Source: an uncultured Salinisphaerales bacterium (GTDB lineage Bacteria; Pseudomonadota; Gammaproteobacteria; Nevskiales; CAJXLF01). Taken from it: a stretch of 64,000 bases of DNA. The notes under the pieces were generated by a model. That model did no database searches. It was not told the origin of the DNA and was given only the letters and a program-made list of their open reading frames with translations. Every line of letters begins with the position of its first letter. The first letter of the stretch is position 1. The stretch spans positions 62,001 to 126,000 of the forward strand of contig CAJXLF010000007.1 in assembly GCA_913055805.1 (NCBI GenBank), written 5' to 3'. Below, piece after piece: positions 8,468 to 20,539 of the stretch. Both the position numbers and the translations under genes were made by a program.

Positions 8468-10069
8468 ATGAAATTACGCGAAAGCAATATTCAGCGCCTC
8501 AAGAGTGAAGTCTACGATGTGCTCATTATCGGGGGCGGCATCAACGGTGCCGTTTCCGCGGCGGCCCTCTCGGCTCGCGGGCTGCGGGTGGGGCTGATTG
8601 ATCGCGGTGACTTTGCCGGCGGCACCAGCCAGCAGTCTTCCAACCTGGCCTGGGGCGGCATCAAGTACATGGAAAGCGGCGAGTATCTGCTGGTGCGCAA
8701 CCTGTGCAAGAGCCGCAACCGCCTGATTCGCGAGTATCCCTCCACTGTTCAGGAAATCCGTTTTTTCACCACCATTGCGCGCGGATTCCGCTGGCATCCG
8801 TGGATTCTGTGGCTGGGCACCTGGTTGTACTGGATTATCGGCCTGGGCTTCACCGAGCCGCCGCGGCTGCTGTCACGGCGGAAGATCGAGGCCGAGGAGC
8901 CGGTGGTAAACGCCGATGACGCGCTGGGTGGCTTCGAATATTCCGATGCCTATCTGCACGACAACGATGCGCGCTTTGTATTCAATTTCGTGCGTTCCGC
9001 GCTGTCTAACGGCTGCATTGCCGCCAATTATGTGGAGTCGCTGGGCGCCGAGTACGCCCATGACGTATGGCGGGTGATGGCGCGAGACGTGGAAAGCGGT
9101 GCCGGTTTCACGGTGCGTGCCAAGGTGCTGATCAATGCCGCCGGCGCCTGGGTGGATGCGCATAACCAGCTGACCGGCATCCGGACCGAACACCGGCATG
9201 CGTTGTCCAAGGGTATTCACCTGATCGTGGACCGCATCAGCCAGGTGGAGCGAGTGCTGACGTTCTTTGCCGACGATGGCCGCCTGTTTTTTGCCATTCC
9301 CATGGGGCCGTGTACCTGTATCGGCACTACCGACACGCGCGTTTCTGACCCTCAGGTGGAAGTGACCGAGGAGGACCGTCAGTTTGTGCTGGATAACATC
9401 AACAAGCGCCTGCGGCTGGACAAGCCCTTGACCTCGGAGGATGTCATCGCCACCCGCTGCGGCGTGCGGCCTTTGGCGATCAAGGGAGAAGTGGGTGCAG
9501 ACACCGATTTTTTGCAGCTTTCCCGCAAGCATGTGATTGAAGCCGATCGTTCCCGGGCACATTTGTCGGTGTTTGGCGGCAAGCTGACCGACTGTATCAA
9601 TGTCGGCGAGGAAGTCTGTGAACTGGTGCAGGCAATAGGCCTCGAACTGCCGTTTCCGCGCTACAAATGGTACGGCGAGCCTTCCCGCGTGGTGTGCGAG
9701 GAATTCGAACACCAGGCGCGTCTGATGAATCTGGATGACATGACTGCGCCCGAGTCATCCGAGCCGCTGTCGCGGCGCCTGTGGCGGCGCTACGGTGCTC
9801 AGGCTATCGGACTGCTGGAAAACATCCGCGAGGATTCGCGTCAGGCTGAAGTACTGATCAAGGGCACCGAGTACATACGTTGCGAGCTGCGCCAGGCCGC
9901 GCGGCGCGAAATGATCGTCACACTCGACGACTTTCTGCGCCGTCGATCCAAGATAGCGCTGGTGGAGCGCGAAGACGTTATTCGCAACGCACCGGGTTTG
10001 ATGGAAGCCTGTGAAATTCTGTTTGGCGACAAGGCGCAGGCGCGTTTTGATGAATATTTCGGGCGGTAA
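8468..10069 (+). CDS. glpD: FAD-dependent glycerol-3-phosphate dehydrogenase/oxidase family protein
   Basis: This 533-residue protein has an N-terminal FAD-binding Rossmann motif, VLIIGGGINGAVSAAALSAR, at about residues 19-38, and GGTSQQSSNLAWGGIKYM, the substrate-side signature of GlpD/GlpA enzymes. The C-terminal domain is helical. GlpD oxidises glycerol-3-phosphate to dihydroxyacetone phosphate and feeds electrons to quinone at the membrane. There is no glpK, glpF or glpR nearby, so the role could be phospholipid-derived G3P turnover rather than glycerol catabolism. A small lipoprotein gene overlaps its 3' end by 20 bases. Confidence 0.85.
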   Translation: MKLRESNIQRLKSEVYDVLIIGGGINGAVSAAALSARGLRVGLIDRGDFAGGTSQQSSNLAWGGIKYMESGEYLLVRNLCKSRNRLIREYPSTVQEIRFFTTIARGFRWHPWILWLGTWLYWIIGLGFTEPPRLLSRRKIEAEEPVVNADDALGGFEYSDAYLHDNDARFVFNFVRSALSNGCIAANYVESLGAEYAHDVWRVMARDVESGAGFTVRAKVLINAAGAWVDAHNQLTGIRTEHRHALSKGIHLIVDRISQVERVLTFFADDGRLFFAIPMGPCTCIGTTDTRVSDPQVEVTEEDRQFVLDNINKRLRLDKPLTSEDVIATRCGVRPLAIKGEVGADTDFLQLSRKHVIEADRSRAHLSVFGGKLTDCINVGEEVCELVQAIGLELPFPRYKWYGEPSRVVCEEFEHQARLMNLDDMTAPESSEPLSRRLWRRYGAQAIGLLENIREDSRQAEVLIKGTEYIRCELRQAARREMIVTLDDFLRRRSKIALVEREDVIRNAPGLMEACEILFGDKAQARFDEYFGR

Positions 10070-10820
10070 GGGCGTGGCGGGCAGGGTGGTTAGAGGGCGT
10101 CTGGTCATCATGCTGGTTCTGTTGGCCATGCTGCCAGCCTGTGCCACGACCGGCACTACCAGCCCGGGCGGCGTGCAGAAGACTCCAGAGAAGAAACAAG
10201 GCAATTTCCGCATTTCCAACCTGGCCAAATCCGATGTCAGTTACATGGCCGATATCGCCAAGGAACAGATGGAGAGCATGCTCCAGGAGTTGATGGTCAA
10301 GCTCTACAAGCGCAACCCCCGTGAATTACGCAAGAGCGCAGCGCCGGATATAAAGGCCCGCCTGGATGCGATATTCGGGCATCGCGGCCGGCTGGTGTTC
10401 GACGAACTGGAGGGCAAGGAAGAGATCTATGCCATGCTGCTGGGGCTGGACCCCGAATACGCGGGAGACCGCGTATTCGCCATTGTGGCCGGCCTGACCG
10501 GCATGGTGCGGCGTTCCTACGGTTATCGCGAGGAATTCTTTATTCTCGATGCACTGAACGAGCAGGCGCTGTATAACGCGGCGCGTAACGTTGAGGTGCT
10601 GTCCTGGCGCCTGCGGGTCCGAGAGAACGAGCAGGGCGATCCCATGCTACTGACCAACAGCCTGCCGGACGAGCCCGAGAACCTCAGCTTCGCGCGTCTG
10701 TTCGGCAAGATGATCGGCACCCAGGATCTGATGGCGCAGTTCGTGGCCAGCAGCGAAAACCGCACCATCACCAAGGTGGTGCATACCGTGGGCAGTATGG
10801 TCTTTATTCCGGTGCCTTAG
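10050..10820 (+). CDS. Uncharacterised lipoprotein
   Basis: This 256-residue protein has a signal peptide with lipobox LPAC (Cys31), reached from an ATG at 10050 inside the end of glpD. An internal Met at residue 21 would give a shorter but equally usable signal peptide. The mature part is mostly helical and soluble, starting with a Thr/Pro/Lys linker, and contains MADIAKEQMESMLQELM and a hydrophobic segment AMLLGLDPEYAGDRVFAIVAGLTGMV. I do not recognise a characterised family. It is likely an outer-membrane-anchored periplasmic protein. Overlap with glpD suggests co-transcription. Its stop interlocks with the convergent gene at 10817-10820. Confidence 0.75.
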   Translation: MNISGGKGVAGRVVRGRLVIMLVLLAMLPACATTGTTSPGGVQKTPEKKQGNFRISNLAKSDVSYMADIAKEQMESMLQELMVKLYKRNPRELRKSAAPDIKARLDAIFGHRGRLVFDELEGKEEIYAMLLGLDPEYAGDRVFAIVAGLTGMVRRSYGYREEFFILDALNEQALYNAARNVEVLSWRLRVRENEQGDPMLLTNSLPDEPENLSFARLFGKMIGTQDLMAQFVASSENRTITKVVHTVGSMVFIPVP

Positions 10821-11188
10821 CTCGCGGCCTGTTGCAGTTTGCGTTCACGCATCAGCAGGAAGAACGGAAAGCCGACGGCGAACGCTACACCCAGCGTCAG
10901 CAGGATATAAATCCACCAGTGCCGTATACCCAGCTTGCGCGCCTCGGGAATCATCCAGCACAGGAAGGCCGTGCCACCGATGATGGCATCCACCGTCAGA
11001 AAGGCGGCGCCGGGGTTGACGAAGCCGCTGGAGAAAAACGCTACCCAGTCGAATTTGAGCAGCGTCGCCAGGCTGGCCTCACCGGCGTTCCATTCCAGGA
11101 AGGCGATCAGGTGATATTGAGTCCAGACAAGACCGACGATAGCCAGGATGGCAAACAGCCCCTGGCGGATTAATGTTCCTTTCATCAT
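10817..11188 (-). CDS. DUF2834-like small membrane protein
   Basis: This 123-residue protein has three to four hydrophobic helices (GLFAILAIVGLVWTQYHLIAF, FLTVDAIIGGTAFLCWMI, WIYILLTLGVAFAVGFPFFLL) and the loop FSSGFVNPGAAFLTVDA, which resembles the DUF2834 family of small inner-membrane proteins of unknown function. Two adjacent ATG codons (11186-11188 and 11183-11185) follow a GGGAG. Spacing favours the second, and a TTG three codons upstream is less likely. The gene stands alone between two convergent or tandem neighbours, with no functional clue. Confidence 0.7.
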   Translation of the reverse strand: MMKGTLIRQGLFAILAIVGLVWTQYHLIAFLEWNAGEASLATLLKFDWVAFFSSGFVNPGAAFLTVDAIIGGTAFLCWMIPEARKLGIRHWWIYILLTLGVAFAVGFPFFLLMRERKLQQAAS

Positions 11189-11316
11189 CTCTCCCAAGGA
11201 TTCCTGGATTCAATTTCCTGCAGACGCAGCGTGATCTGTGCAGGCTTTTGCGTCAGAGAAAGCTGTGGCCAACTGTGTAATCTGTGGATGCTTTCCCGCG
11301 CCCTGGTAGATGAGGG

Positions 11317-13281
11317 TTAGACCTTGCCCTGCAACTGCGCCACGATCGCTGGATTCTCCAGCGTGGAAATATCCTGTGTGATTTCCTCGCCCTTGGCGAT
11401 GGAACGCAGCAGGCGGCGCATGATCTTGCCGGAACGCGTCTTGGGCAGGTTGTCGGCAAAGCGGATGTCATCCGGCTTGGCGATGGGCCCGATTTCCTTG
11501 CCCACCCAGTCGCGCAGTTCCTTGGTCAGACTTTCGGCTTCTGCGTCGGTGGGGCGGTCACCCTTGCAGATGACGAACGCGGAAATGGCCTCGCCCTTGG
11601 TATCGTGCGGACGCCCCACCACGGCGGCCTCGGCCACGCGCGGATGGGCAACCAGTGCCGATTCCACTTCCATAGTGCCCAGGCGATGGCCGGAGACATT
11701 CAGCACGTCATCGATGCGGCCCATGATCCACACATAGCCGTCTTCGTCCTTGTGCGCGGAGTCGCCGGCTACGTAGTAGCGGTTGTTGAACTTGCCCCAG
11801 TAGGTATCGATGTAGCGCTCGTTGTCGCCCCAGATGGTGCGCAGCATGGATGGCCAGGGTTTGCGGATCACCAGGTAGCCGCCGTAATGCGGATCGGTGA
11901 TTTCATTGCCTTGCTCGTCCACGATGGCGGCGTCGATGCCGGGCAGCGGACGCGTGCAGGAGCCGGGCTTGGTGGCGGTGACGCCAGGCACCGGCGCGAT
12001 CATCTGCGAGCCGGTTTCGGTCTGCCACCAGGTGTCGACAATGGGACAACGTTCCTTGCCGATGACTTCGTGATACCAGATCCAGGCTTCCGGGTTGATG
12101 GGTTCGCCCACCGTGCCCAGCAGGCGGATTTTCGAAAGATCGTACTGGTTCGGAATGTCGTCGCCCAGTTTCATCAGCGCGCGGATGGCGGTGGGCGCGG
12201 TGTAGAAAATGGTCACGCCCAGGTCCTGGCACATTTTCCAGAAACGGCCGCCGTCCGGCACGGTCGGTGCACCTTCGTACATGACCACGGTGCCGCCACA
12301 GGCCAGCGGGCCGTAGACCACATAGGTGTGGCCGGTGATCCAGCCCACATCGGCGGTGCACCAGAAGACGTCGTTGTCCTGCAGGTCCATAACCCACTTG
12401 TTGGTGCAGATGGCGTTGAGCAGATAGCCGGCGGAGGAGTGCTGGATGCCCTTGGGCTTGCCGGTGGAGCCGGAGGTGTAGAGCAGGAATAGCGGGTGCT
12501 CGGCATCCACCCATTCCGCCTCGCATTCGGTGGCTTGGCCATCGACCGCATCATGCCACCAGACGTCGCGGCCTTCGGTCATGCCGACATTGTGGCCGGT
12601 GCGCTTGAGGACGATAACCGTCTCGATGGTTTCACAGCCGGAGGCCAGCGCTTCGTCGCTGGCTTCCTTGAGTTCCACGATATTGCCGCCGCGGTGGGCG
12701 CCGTCCGCCGTGATCACCGCCTTGGCGCCGGCGTCTTCAATACGGTCACGCAGGGAGTTGGCGGAGAAGCCCCCGAACACCACCGAGTGGATGGCGCCGA
12801 TACGCGCGCAGGCCAGCATGGCCACGGCCGCTTCGGGCACCATCGGCATATAGATCACCACCCGGTCACCCTTGCCGATGCCCTGGGCCTTGAGGGCGTT
12901 GGCCAACTGACCTACCTGCCCATGCAGTTCACGGTAGCTGATACGGCGCAGATCGCCTTTCTCACCTTCGCCGATGATGGCGATGCGTTCTCCGCGCTCG
13001 GCCAGGTGGCGGTCCAGGCAATTATGCGCAACATTGATGCGGCCTTCGGTGAACCATCGGTAATTGGGCGCCTGACTGTCGTCCAGCGGGGTACTGAACG
13101 GCTGCTGCCAGTCCAGTTCCTCGCGTGCCAGATCTGCCCAGAAACCGGCATGATCAGCAGCGGCCTTCTCGTGCAGCGCGTCGAGTCGCGCACTGTTCAG
13201 GCGGCAATCAGCCGTGAATTCGGCACTGGGTTCAAAGACACGGGTTTCGTGCAGGATGGATTCGATATCGCGGTCGCTCAT
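11317..13281 (-). CDS. acs: Acetyl-CoA synthetase (AMP-forming)
   Basis: This 654-residue enzyme activates acetate to acetyl-CoA through acetyl-AMP. It shows the adenylation motif [16 protein letters not shown], the ATP motif [10 protein letters not shown] and the hinge [16 protein letters not shown]. The C-terminal [10 protein letters not shown] contains the lysine that is reversibly acetylated in Acs proteins. The ATG at 13279-13281 follows GGAGA, and about 70 in-frame codons upstream are not conserved. The gene lies divergent from a NUDIX gene. It gives the cell acetate scavenging at low concentration. Confidence 0.97.
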   Translation of the reverse strand: MSDRDIESILHETRVFEPSAEFTADCRLNSARLDALHEKAAADHAGFWADLAREELDWQQPFSTPLDDSQAPNYRWFTEGRINVAHNCLDRHLAERGERIAIIGEGEKGDLRRISYRELHGQVGQLANALKAQGIGKGDRVVIYMPMVPEAAVAMLACARIGAIHSVVFGGFSANSLRDRIEDAGAKAVITADGAHRGGNIVELKEASDEALASGCETIETVIVLKRTGHNVGMTEGRDVWWHDAVDGQATECEAEWVDAEHPLFLLYTSGSTGKPKGIQHSSAGYLLNAICTNKWVMDLQDNDVFWCTADVGWITGHTYVVYGPLACGGTVVMYEGAPTVPDGGRFWKMCQDLGVTIFYTAPTAIRALMKLGDDIPNQYDLSKIRLLGTVGEPINPEAWIWYHEVIGKERCPIVDTWWQTETGSQMIAPVPGVTATKPGSCTRPLPGIDAAIVDEQGNEITDPHYGGYLVIRKPWPSMLRTIWGDNERYIDTYWGKFNNRYYVAGDSAHKDEDGYVWIMGRIDDVLNVSGHRLGTMEVESALVAHPRVAEAAVVGRPHDTKGEAISAFVICKGDRPTDAEAESLTKELRDWVGKEIGPIAKPDDIRFADNLPKTRSGKIMRRLLRSIAKGEEITQDISTLENPAIVAQLQGKV

Positions 13282-13386
13282 GATGTCTCCGTATTCTCGC
13301 GATGAAATTATGCCGCGCATATTGTTGGCGGACTGTAAGCATCTTAGTCTACGACAACGAGGGGCGAGCACAAGCAAGGCGAGGTA

Positions 13387-13929
13387 ATGGCTTTTACTGG
13401 CAAAGATGAGCTTGAAGAACTCTATCGGGGCAAGTTTCTGCGCTTGGTGAAAAGGGGGCGCTGGGAGTACGTGGAGCGCACCAATGCGCATTGTGCGGCC
13501 GTGATTGTGGCCGTGACCGATGACGACGAGTTATTGCTGATCGACCAGACCCGTGTGCCTCTGGGCGGGCGGGTGATCGAACTGCCGGCCGGACTGGTCG
13601 GTGACCAGGGCGACATTCCCGAAGAAGCCCTGGAAGAGGCGGCCAATCGCGAGTTGATCGAGGAGACCGGTTACAGCGCCGCGCGCTGGACGCCGTTGAT
13701 TGACGGGCCACCGTCGCCCGGGCTGGCCAACGAGCACCTGTTTTTCCTGTTGGCGGAAGGCCTGACCAAGGTAGGGGAGGGCGGCGGCGTGGGGCTTGAG
13801 GATATCCGGGTATTCCGGGTGCCGCTGGCCGAAGCCGAGGACTGGATCATGGCGCGCAAGGCAGAGGGAGAGATCGTCGACCCCAAGGTGTTTGCCGGCC
13901 TGTATTTTCTTTTAACCCGGCGTAAATAG
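13387..13929 (+). CDS. NUDIX hydrolase, ADP-ribose pyrophosphatase-like
   Basis: This 180-residue protein has the NUDIX helix ending RELIEETGY, preceded by [13 protein letters not shown]. The core REUXEEXGU is intact, while the leading Gly of the box is one position out of register. ELPAGLV just upstream and the C-terminal [16 protein letters not shown] resemble ADP-ribose or sugar-nucleotide pyrophosphatases of the NudF/YjhB type, which clear ADP-ribose. GAGGT precedes the ATG. It is 2 bases upstream of the Na/Pi transporter gene, so they are probably co-transcribed. Confidence 0.85.
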   Translation: MAFTGKDELEELYRGKFLRLVKRGRWEYVERTNAHCAAVIVAVTDDDELLLIDQTRVPLGGRVIELPAGLVGDQGDIPEEALEEAANRELIEETGYSAARWTPLIDGPPSPGLANEHLFFLLAEGLTKVGEGGGVGLEDIRVFRVPLAEAEDWIMARKAEGEIVDPKVFAGLYFLLTRRK

Positions 13930-13931
13930 TC

Positions 13932-15518
13932 ATGCTGACCATACTGTCATCAGTGCTCGGCGGGCTGGGTCTGTTCCTGCTGGGTATGGCGCTGATGACC
14001 GATGGCCTGGCCTCCCTGGCCGGCGGCTCCCTGCGCAAGCATCTGGCCGACTCCACCCGCACGCGGCGCCGCGCGGTTTTCAGTGGCGCCTGGATCACCG
14101 CGACCGTGCAGTCTTCAAGCGCCACCACGCTGGCCACGATTGGCTTTGTCAGCGCCGGCCTGTTGTCCTTCGAGTCGGCTATCGGTGTGGTCATCGGCGC
14201 CAACATCGGCACCACCAGCACCGGCTGGCTGGTGTCACTGTTCGGCCTGAAATTCAGTATTGCCAAGCTGGCCCTGCCGATGATTGGTGTGGGCGCGCTG
14301 ATGCGCCTGCTGGCCAAGGGACGCAAGGTGCATCTGGGCACTGTCATCGCGGGATTTGGGCTGATCTTCGTGGGCATTGATTTTCTGCAGGCGGGCATGG
14401 AAGGACTCGCCGAGCATCTGAATCCCGCTGAATATGCGCTGCCTGGACTCTGGGGGCGGCTGGTACTGGTGCTGATTGGCTTGCTGATGACGGTGGTTAT
14501 GCAATCCTCCAGTGCTGCGGTAGCGACGACGCTGGCAGCCCTGGCCGGTGGCACGCTGACAGTGGATCAGGCGGCGGCGCTGGTAGTAGGTCAGAACGTG
14601 GGCACCACTGTCACGGCGGTGATCGGTGCTGTGGGCGCTTCAGTGCCGGCCAGGCGCACGGCGGTTGTACATGTGATTTTCAATCTGACGACCGGTTTAA
14701 TTGCTTTTCTGATGCTGCCGGCCTTCACCCATCTGGTCACGCAGACCATGGAACAGTGGGCGCCGCATGACCATGCGTTGACCATCGCCGCCTTCCACAC
14801 GGCATTCAACGTGCTCGGAGCCCTCATTTTCTACCCGCTGACCCCTTATGTGGCGCGTTTCGTGGAAGCGGTCGTACGGGAGGAAGAAGGCGATCTGCTG
14901 CGCTACCTGCACCCCGGTTTGCATCAGTTGCCGGATGTGGCGGTGGCGGCGGTGCGCCAGTCACTGGTGGCCAGTACGTTACTGCTGCTCAAATCGGCCG
15001 GTGCGCGTTTGTTGGGCGCAGGTCAGGAACGCAAGGCGACCTATCAGGAAATCCGCAATGCCCTGGAGCGGATGACGGCTTTTCTCGGGGATACTTCCAT
15101 TGCCGTGCAGAACGAGAGCATCATGCGCCGCCGCATAGCGGTGCTGCATACCCTGGACAATCTCGCGGTGGTTATTGAGGAACTGGAAGACCCTATTGAT
15201 CTTGTTCGGGCAGTGCATTCGCCGCGGGTGGGCGTGGAGATGAAACGGGTATCCGCCGATCTGGAGCGCATGCGTCTGGATCTGGAGGAAGACGAAAGGC
15301 TCGATCCCATCGTTGCCGAGGAACTGCTTGCGGAGTACAGCGAGTTATCGAAATCGACCCGGCCGGTCATTCTCAATGACATGGCGACAGGTAACGTCAA
15401 AACGTCCGAGGCCTTGCTGGACCTGGCCGTACAGCGCTGGATTGAGCGTCTGCTCAGGCATCTGTGGCGCGCAATGATTCACCTTGAAGAGGCAGCCGAT
15501 TCGCCGCCTGGAGACTAG
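13932..15518 (+). CDS. Na+/phosphate symporter family protein with PhoU-like tail
   Basis: This 528-residue membrane protein has the duplicated PNaS signature: TVQSSSATTLATIGF near residue 57 and VMQSSSAAVATTLAAL near residue 186, each inside a block of hydrophobic helices with GANIGTT/GQNVGTT loops. From about residue 330 the chain becomes soluble and helical, like PhoU. Family members (NptA/YjbB type) move phosphate with sodium, YjbB as an exporter. The PhoU-like tail suggests regulation of flux. It is likely co-transcribed with the upstream NUDIX gene. Its stop codon interlocks with the convergent kinase-like gene at CTAG, 15515-15518. Confidence 0.9.
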   Translation: MLTILSSVLGGLGLFLLGMALMTDGLASLAGGSLRKHLADSTRTRRRAVFSGAWITATVQSSSATTLATIGFVSAGLLSFESAIGVVIGANIGTTSTGWLVSLFGLKFSIAKLALPMIGVGALMRLLAKGRKVHLGTVIAGFGLIFVGIDFLQAGMEGLAEHLNPAEYALPGLWGRLVLVLIGLLMTVVMQSSSAAVATTLAALAGGTLTVDQAAALVVGQNVGTTVTAVIGAVGASVPARRTAVVHVIFNLTTGLIAFLMLPAFTHLVTQTMEQWAPHDHALTIAAFHTAFNVLGALIFYPLTPYVARFVEAVVREEEGDLLRYLHPGLHQLPDVAVAAVRQSLVASTLLLLKSAGARLLGAGQERKATYQEIRNALERMTAFLGDTSIAVQNESIMRRRIAVLHTLDNLAVVIEELEDPIDLVRAVHSPRVGVEMKRVSADLERMRLDLEEDERLDPIVAEELLAEYSELSKSTRPVILNDMATGNVKTSEALLDLAVQRWIERLLRHLWRAMIHLEEAADSPPGD

Positions 15519-16567
15519 TCGCCGAGCAGGGCCAGGGCCGCCTGCCAGTTAGGTGGGCGCGCCTGCAATACCAGAGGCAGACAGCGCCAGGCTTCTGCGG
15601 CACGTTCCATGGAGCGGCCCTTGTCCGGACGCTTGATGGCCCATTGCAGTTTGCGCTGGGTGCGCCAGACCAGGGCAGAGGCAATAAAGAACTGCGCATG
15701 CTGTTCCCAGAGCTCCCGGCATTCAGGCGGGCAGCTTTTCAGATACGCCTCGCTCAGACAGAACCGGCGTTGGCCGTCATCGCCGCAGTAGTTCTGTAGC
15801 AGGGCGTTGGCCAATTCCAACGGGCCGGGCTCGAATCCGATGCGGTCGCAGTCGATGAAATACAGTTGACCCTCTGTGGTGATCAGGAAATTGCCGCCCG
15901 CCGGATCGCCGTGCGTGAGATGGAAACGCTGAACGCTTTCCAGGAACTGGCCCTGTTCCAGCAGCCAGACCATCACCCGATCAACCTGGGGATCGCTGGC
16001 AAAGGCGGCATGCGTTCGCAGCTGCCGGGCCGTCTGTCGCCAGTATTGCTTCAGTGCCGGCCAGTAGTGTCCTCGGCTGGCAAAGTTGCTCAGCAACGGG
16101 CCGTGGGCGTCGGCGGTGATGGCCTGCAGACGGCCCAGGGCGTCGCCCAGCGCGGTCAGGGTTTCTTCACTGCAATTATCATTCAGAGGCGCGCCTTCGA
16201 TATACGGCACCACCAGCGAGAATGCATGGTCCCTGATCAGGTCTCGCCAGCGGGTGCGCACCAGCAGCGGCTGCGGAACATGCAGCTCCAGCTTTTGCGC
16301 CTCGCTACTGAACCATGCCAGGTTGCGCAGACCGCGTGGCCAGTGGTGGATGTAGCAGATATAAGTTGCGCCACCGCTTTCCACCGTGATTTTGCGGAAT
16401 TTGAAATTGCGCCGAATACGCAGCACCCGGATGGGAGCGTCGCCTTCCACAGGCAGCAGCTTGCGCAAGAGGTGCTCGGATTCCATCCAGGCCTGCAAGC
16501 GGGCCAGCAAGGGTGGAATGGAATCCCGTGATTCGCGACTGGAGCTGGGCGGTGTTTCGGACTTCAT
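15515..16567 (-). CDS. Aminoglycoside-phosphotransferase/choline-kinase-fold protein
   Basis: This 350-residue protein has the kinase-like catalytic loop LTHGDPAGGNFL (HGDxxxxN) and the metal motif LYFIDCDRIGFEPG, both in the C-terminal half, as in the APH and Rdo/choline-kinase group. The N-terminal lobe includes VESGGATYICYIHHW, probably the ATP-binding sheet. The substrate cannot be read from sequence. Such proteins phosphorylate small molecules or proteins, or assist LPS/sugar metabolism. The start is ATG at 16565-16567. It follows a phosphatase lipoprotein gene on the same strand by 65 bases. Confidence 0.75.
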   Translation of the reverse strand: MKSETPPSSSRESRDSIPPLLARLQAWMESEHLLRKLLPVEGDAPIRVLRIRRNFKFRKITVESGGATYICYIHHWPRGLRNLAWFSSEAQKLELHVPQPLLVRTRWRDLIRDHAFSLVVPYIEGAPLNDNCSEETLTALGDALGRLQAITADAHGPLLSNFASRGHYWPALKQYWRQTARQLRTHAAFASDPQVDRVMVWLLEQGQFLESVQRFHLTHGDPAGGNFLITTEGQLYFIDCDRIGFEPGPLELANALLQNYCGDDGQRRFCLSEAYLKSCPPECRELWEQHAQFFIASALVWRTQRKLQWAIKRPDKGRSMERAAEAWRCLPLVLQARPPNWQAALALLGD

Positions 16568-16632
16568 CAAGGGCGACGATACCCTGCTGTTCTCCGGGCC
16601 GCCAGAGGAAAGCCCCGAACGACAGTGGGTGC

Positions 16633-17724
16633 CTACTCTGGTTTGCTCACCGTCTGTTCAAATGCTGCTGCAGGCCGTCCGCCGGCGCTGGGTAATTCCA
16701 GGCCATCAAGCACATAAGCGGCACCCGTCATGGCGTCGCGGGTGATTTCAAACCAGAAGAAACCCAGCTGGTTATCCACCTGCCAGAAGCTGGCATTGCG
16801 GCTGGCATCCCCGAACGGGCGTGGGCCTTCGGCAGCCCCGGAGACCACGAAATGCGTATTGCCGCAGCTTTCCACCGGTTCCAGCCACTCCAGATCATGA
16901 TCATGACCCTGCAGGAACAGGTCGACGCCTTCGGCGCAGATGCTGGATTCCAGAAACTCCTTCCAGGGTTGCCCGCTAGCGGTGATAACCGGCAGGGCCG
17001 GGATGCCGTCATAGTTGCCGGCATTGCCATGCAGACCATTTGAAATATAGGGGTGGTGGGCAAAGGCGATCTTCCAGTGCGCTGTGGAAGTCTGCAGTGC
17101 TTCAGTCAACCAGCTGAGTTGTTCCTGACCGTAGGTAATCGGGTTCCACGACGGGTTGAGGTCCGAAAGGATGGCGGTCAGGGGGTTGGAGTCCAGGGAG
17201 AAGAATTCAACCAGGGGAGTTTTGCTGTCAGCCGGAGCGCTGAAGCTGTAATAACGGGCAGGCATGCGGAATTTGTCTGATGTGCGACCGGCCAGATAAT
17301 GGTATTCCACCTGATAATCGCCGCGGCTGTTGTCGGACCCCTCACCCGGTCCCTGGCTGTTGTCGTGGTTACCCAGTGTGACATAGACGGGTACTTGCAG
17401 ATTCTCGTAGGGAATTTCAAATTTACTCTCGAACTGTTCGTCATCCACGCTTTGCACGCCGGACAAATAGAAGTTGTCGCCCAGTTCCAGAGCGAAATCG
17501 CAGCCGCGTACCTGGCAAACCTCGGCCATGGCATTGCCGACCGCAATCTGGCGTTCCGAGCCGGTGCCGGCATCGCCAAAGGCGACAAAGCGAACGGATT
17601 CGCTGTTCGCGCTGGCGCCCGCTGTATTTTGTGTATCTGAATCGTTGCTGTCGCCACAGGCGCTGAGCAGCAGTGTGGCGCTTGCACAGAGCCAGAGGCC
17701 CGCTTTGAAGTGCGTAGGTGTCAT
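16633..17724 (-). CDS. Purple acid phosphatase-like metallophosphoesterase lipoprotein
   Basis: This 363-residue protein has a lipobox LSAC (Cys23) after a signal helix and a Ser/Asp/Asn linker. The metallophosphoesterase ligands follow in order: FGDAGTG, ELGDNFY, TLGNHD, AHHPY and QGHDHDLEWL. This set and spacing fit the type 5 tartrate-resistant (purple) acid phosphatases, dinuclear Fe/Zn enzymes, here tethered to the cell envelope. It could release phosphate from periplasmic esters. GGGGAGAG precedes the ATG at 17722-17724. It is divergent from thiC. Confidence 0.85.
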   Translation of the reverse strand: MTPTHFKAGLWLCASATLLLSACGDSNDSDTQNTAGASANSESVRFVAFGDAGTGSERQIAVGNAMAEVCQVRGCDFALELGDNFYLSGVQSVDDEQFESKFEIPYENLQVPVYVTLGNHDNSQGPGEGSDNSRGDYQVEYHYLAGRTSDKFRMPARYYSFSAPADSKTPLVEFFSLDSNPLTAILSDLNPSWNPITYGQEQLSWLTEALQTSTAHWKIAFAHHPYISNGLHGNAGNYDGIPALPVITASGQPWKEFLESSICAEGVDLFLQGHDHDLEWLEPVESCGNTHFVVSGAAEGPRPFGDASRNASFWQVDNQLGFFWFEITRDAMTGAAYVLDGLELPSAGGRPAAAFEQTVSKPE

Positions 17725-17766
17725 TTTCTCTCCCCTTGATGTGCTAATTCTGAGCAGCTTGCATGA

Positions 17767-19740
<1,974 letters not shown>

Positions 19741-19771
19741 AGCTGTCATTTCGACCGGAGCCGGGTAACGA

Positions 19772-20539
19772 ATGAACAAAGACAAATCCCAGAACATGGC
19801 GTTGTTCTGCGACTTCGAGAACATCGCGCTGGGTGTGCGCGACGCCAAGTACGAAGACTTCGACATCAACAAGGTGCTGGAGCGCCTGTTGGTCAAGGGC
19901 GCCATCGTGGTCAAGAAAGCCTATTCCGACTGGGAGCGTTACAGCAAGTTCAAGAAGGTGATGCACGAGGCGGCTTTTGAGTTGATCGACATTCCGCATG
20001 TGCGTGTGTCCGGCAAGAACTCGGCTGATATTCGCATGGTGGTGGACGCGCTCGACCTCTGCTACACCAAGGAGCATGTCGATACCTTTGTCATCATTTC
20101 TGGCGATTCGGATTTCTCGCCCCTGGTCAGCAAGCTGCGTGAGAACAACAAACTGGTCATCGGCGTGGGCGTGAAGAACTCCACTTCCGATCTGCTGACT
20201 GCCAACTGCGACGAGTTCATTTTCTACGATGACCTGGTGCGTGCGCCGAAGAAGCCGCGCCGTCGCTCGTCAGCCAAAAAGACCAAGGCCGAGGACAAGA
20301 CCCAGGAAGCCTATGACCTGGTACTGGAAACCTTCGAGGCCCTGCAGGGCGAACGCGAGGACGACAAGATCTGGGGCTCGATGATCAAACAGGCCATGAA
20401 GCGACGTCGCCCCGGCTTCAGTGAGTCCTACTATGGCTTCAGTTCCTTCAGTGAATTGCTGGAAGCCATGGCCCAGGCCGGTCAGCTCAAACTGACCCGC
20501 GACGAACGTTCCGGCGGATTCATCGTTAACGAAGCATGA
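19772..20539 (+). CDS. NYN-domain (LabA/DUF88) protein with C-terminal OST-HTH domain
   Basis: This 255-residue protein has a PIN-like NYN nuclease domain at residues 8-150, with acidic motifs DFENIA, SADIRMVVDAL and ISGDSDFSPLV that form the metal site. A basic linker (KKPRRRSSAKKTK) follows, then a winged-helix OST-HTH/LOTUS domain at about residues 175-250. NYN domains cleave RNA and OST-HTH domains bind RNA, so an RNA-processing role is inferred; the target is unknown. Its stop overlaps the YcgL start by 4 bases (ATGA). Confidence 0.85.
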   Translation: MNKDKSQNMALFCDFENIALGVRDAKYEDFDINKVLERLLVKGAIVVKKAYSDWERYSKFKKVMHEAAFELIDIPHVRVSGKNSADIRMVVDALDLCYTKEHVDTFVIISGDSDFSPLVSKLRENNKLVIGVGVKNSTSDLLTANCDEFIFYDDLVRAPKKPRRRSSAKKTKAEDKTQEAYDLVLETFEALQGEREDDKIWGSMIKQAMKRRRPGFSESYYGFSSFSELLEAMAQAGQLKLTRDERSGGFIVNEA

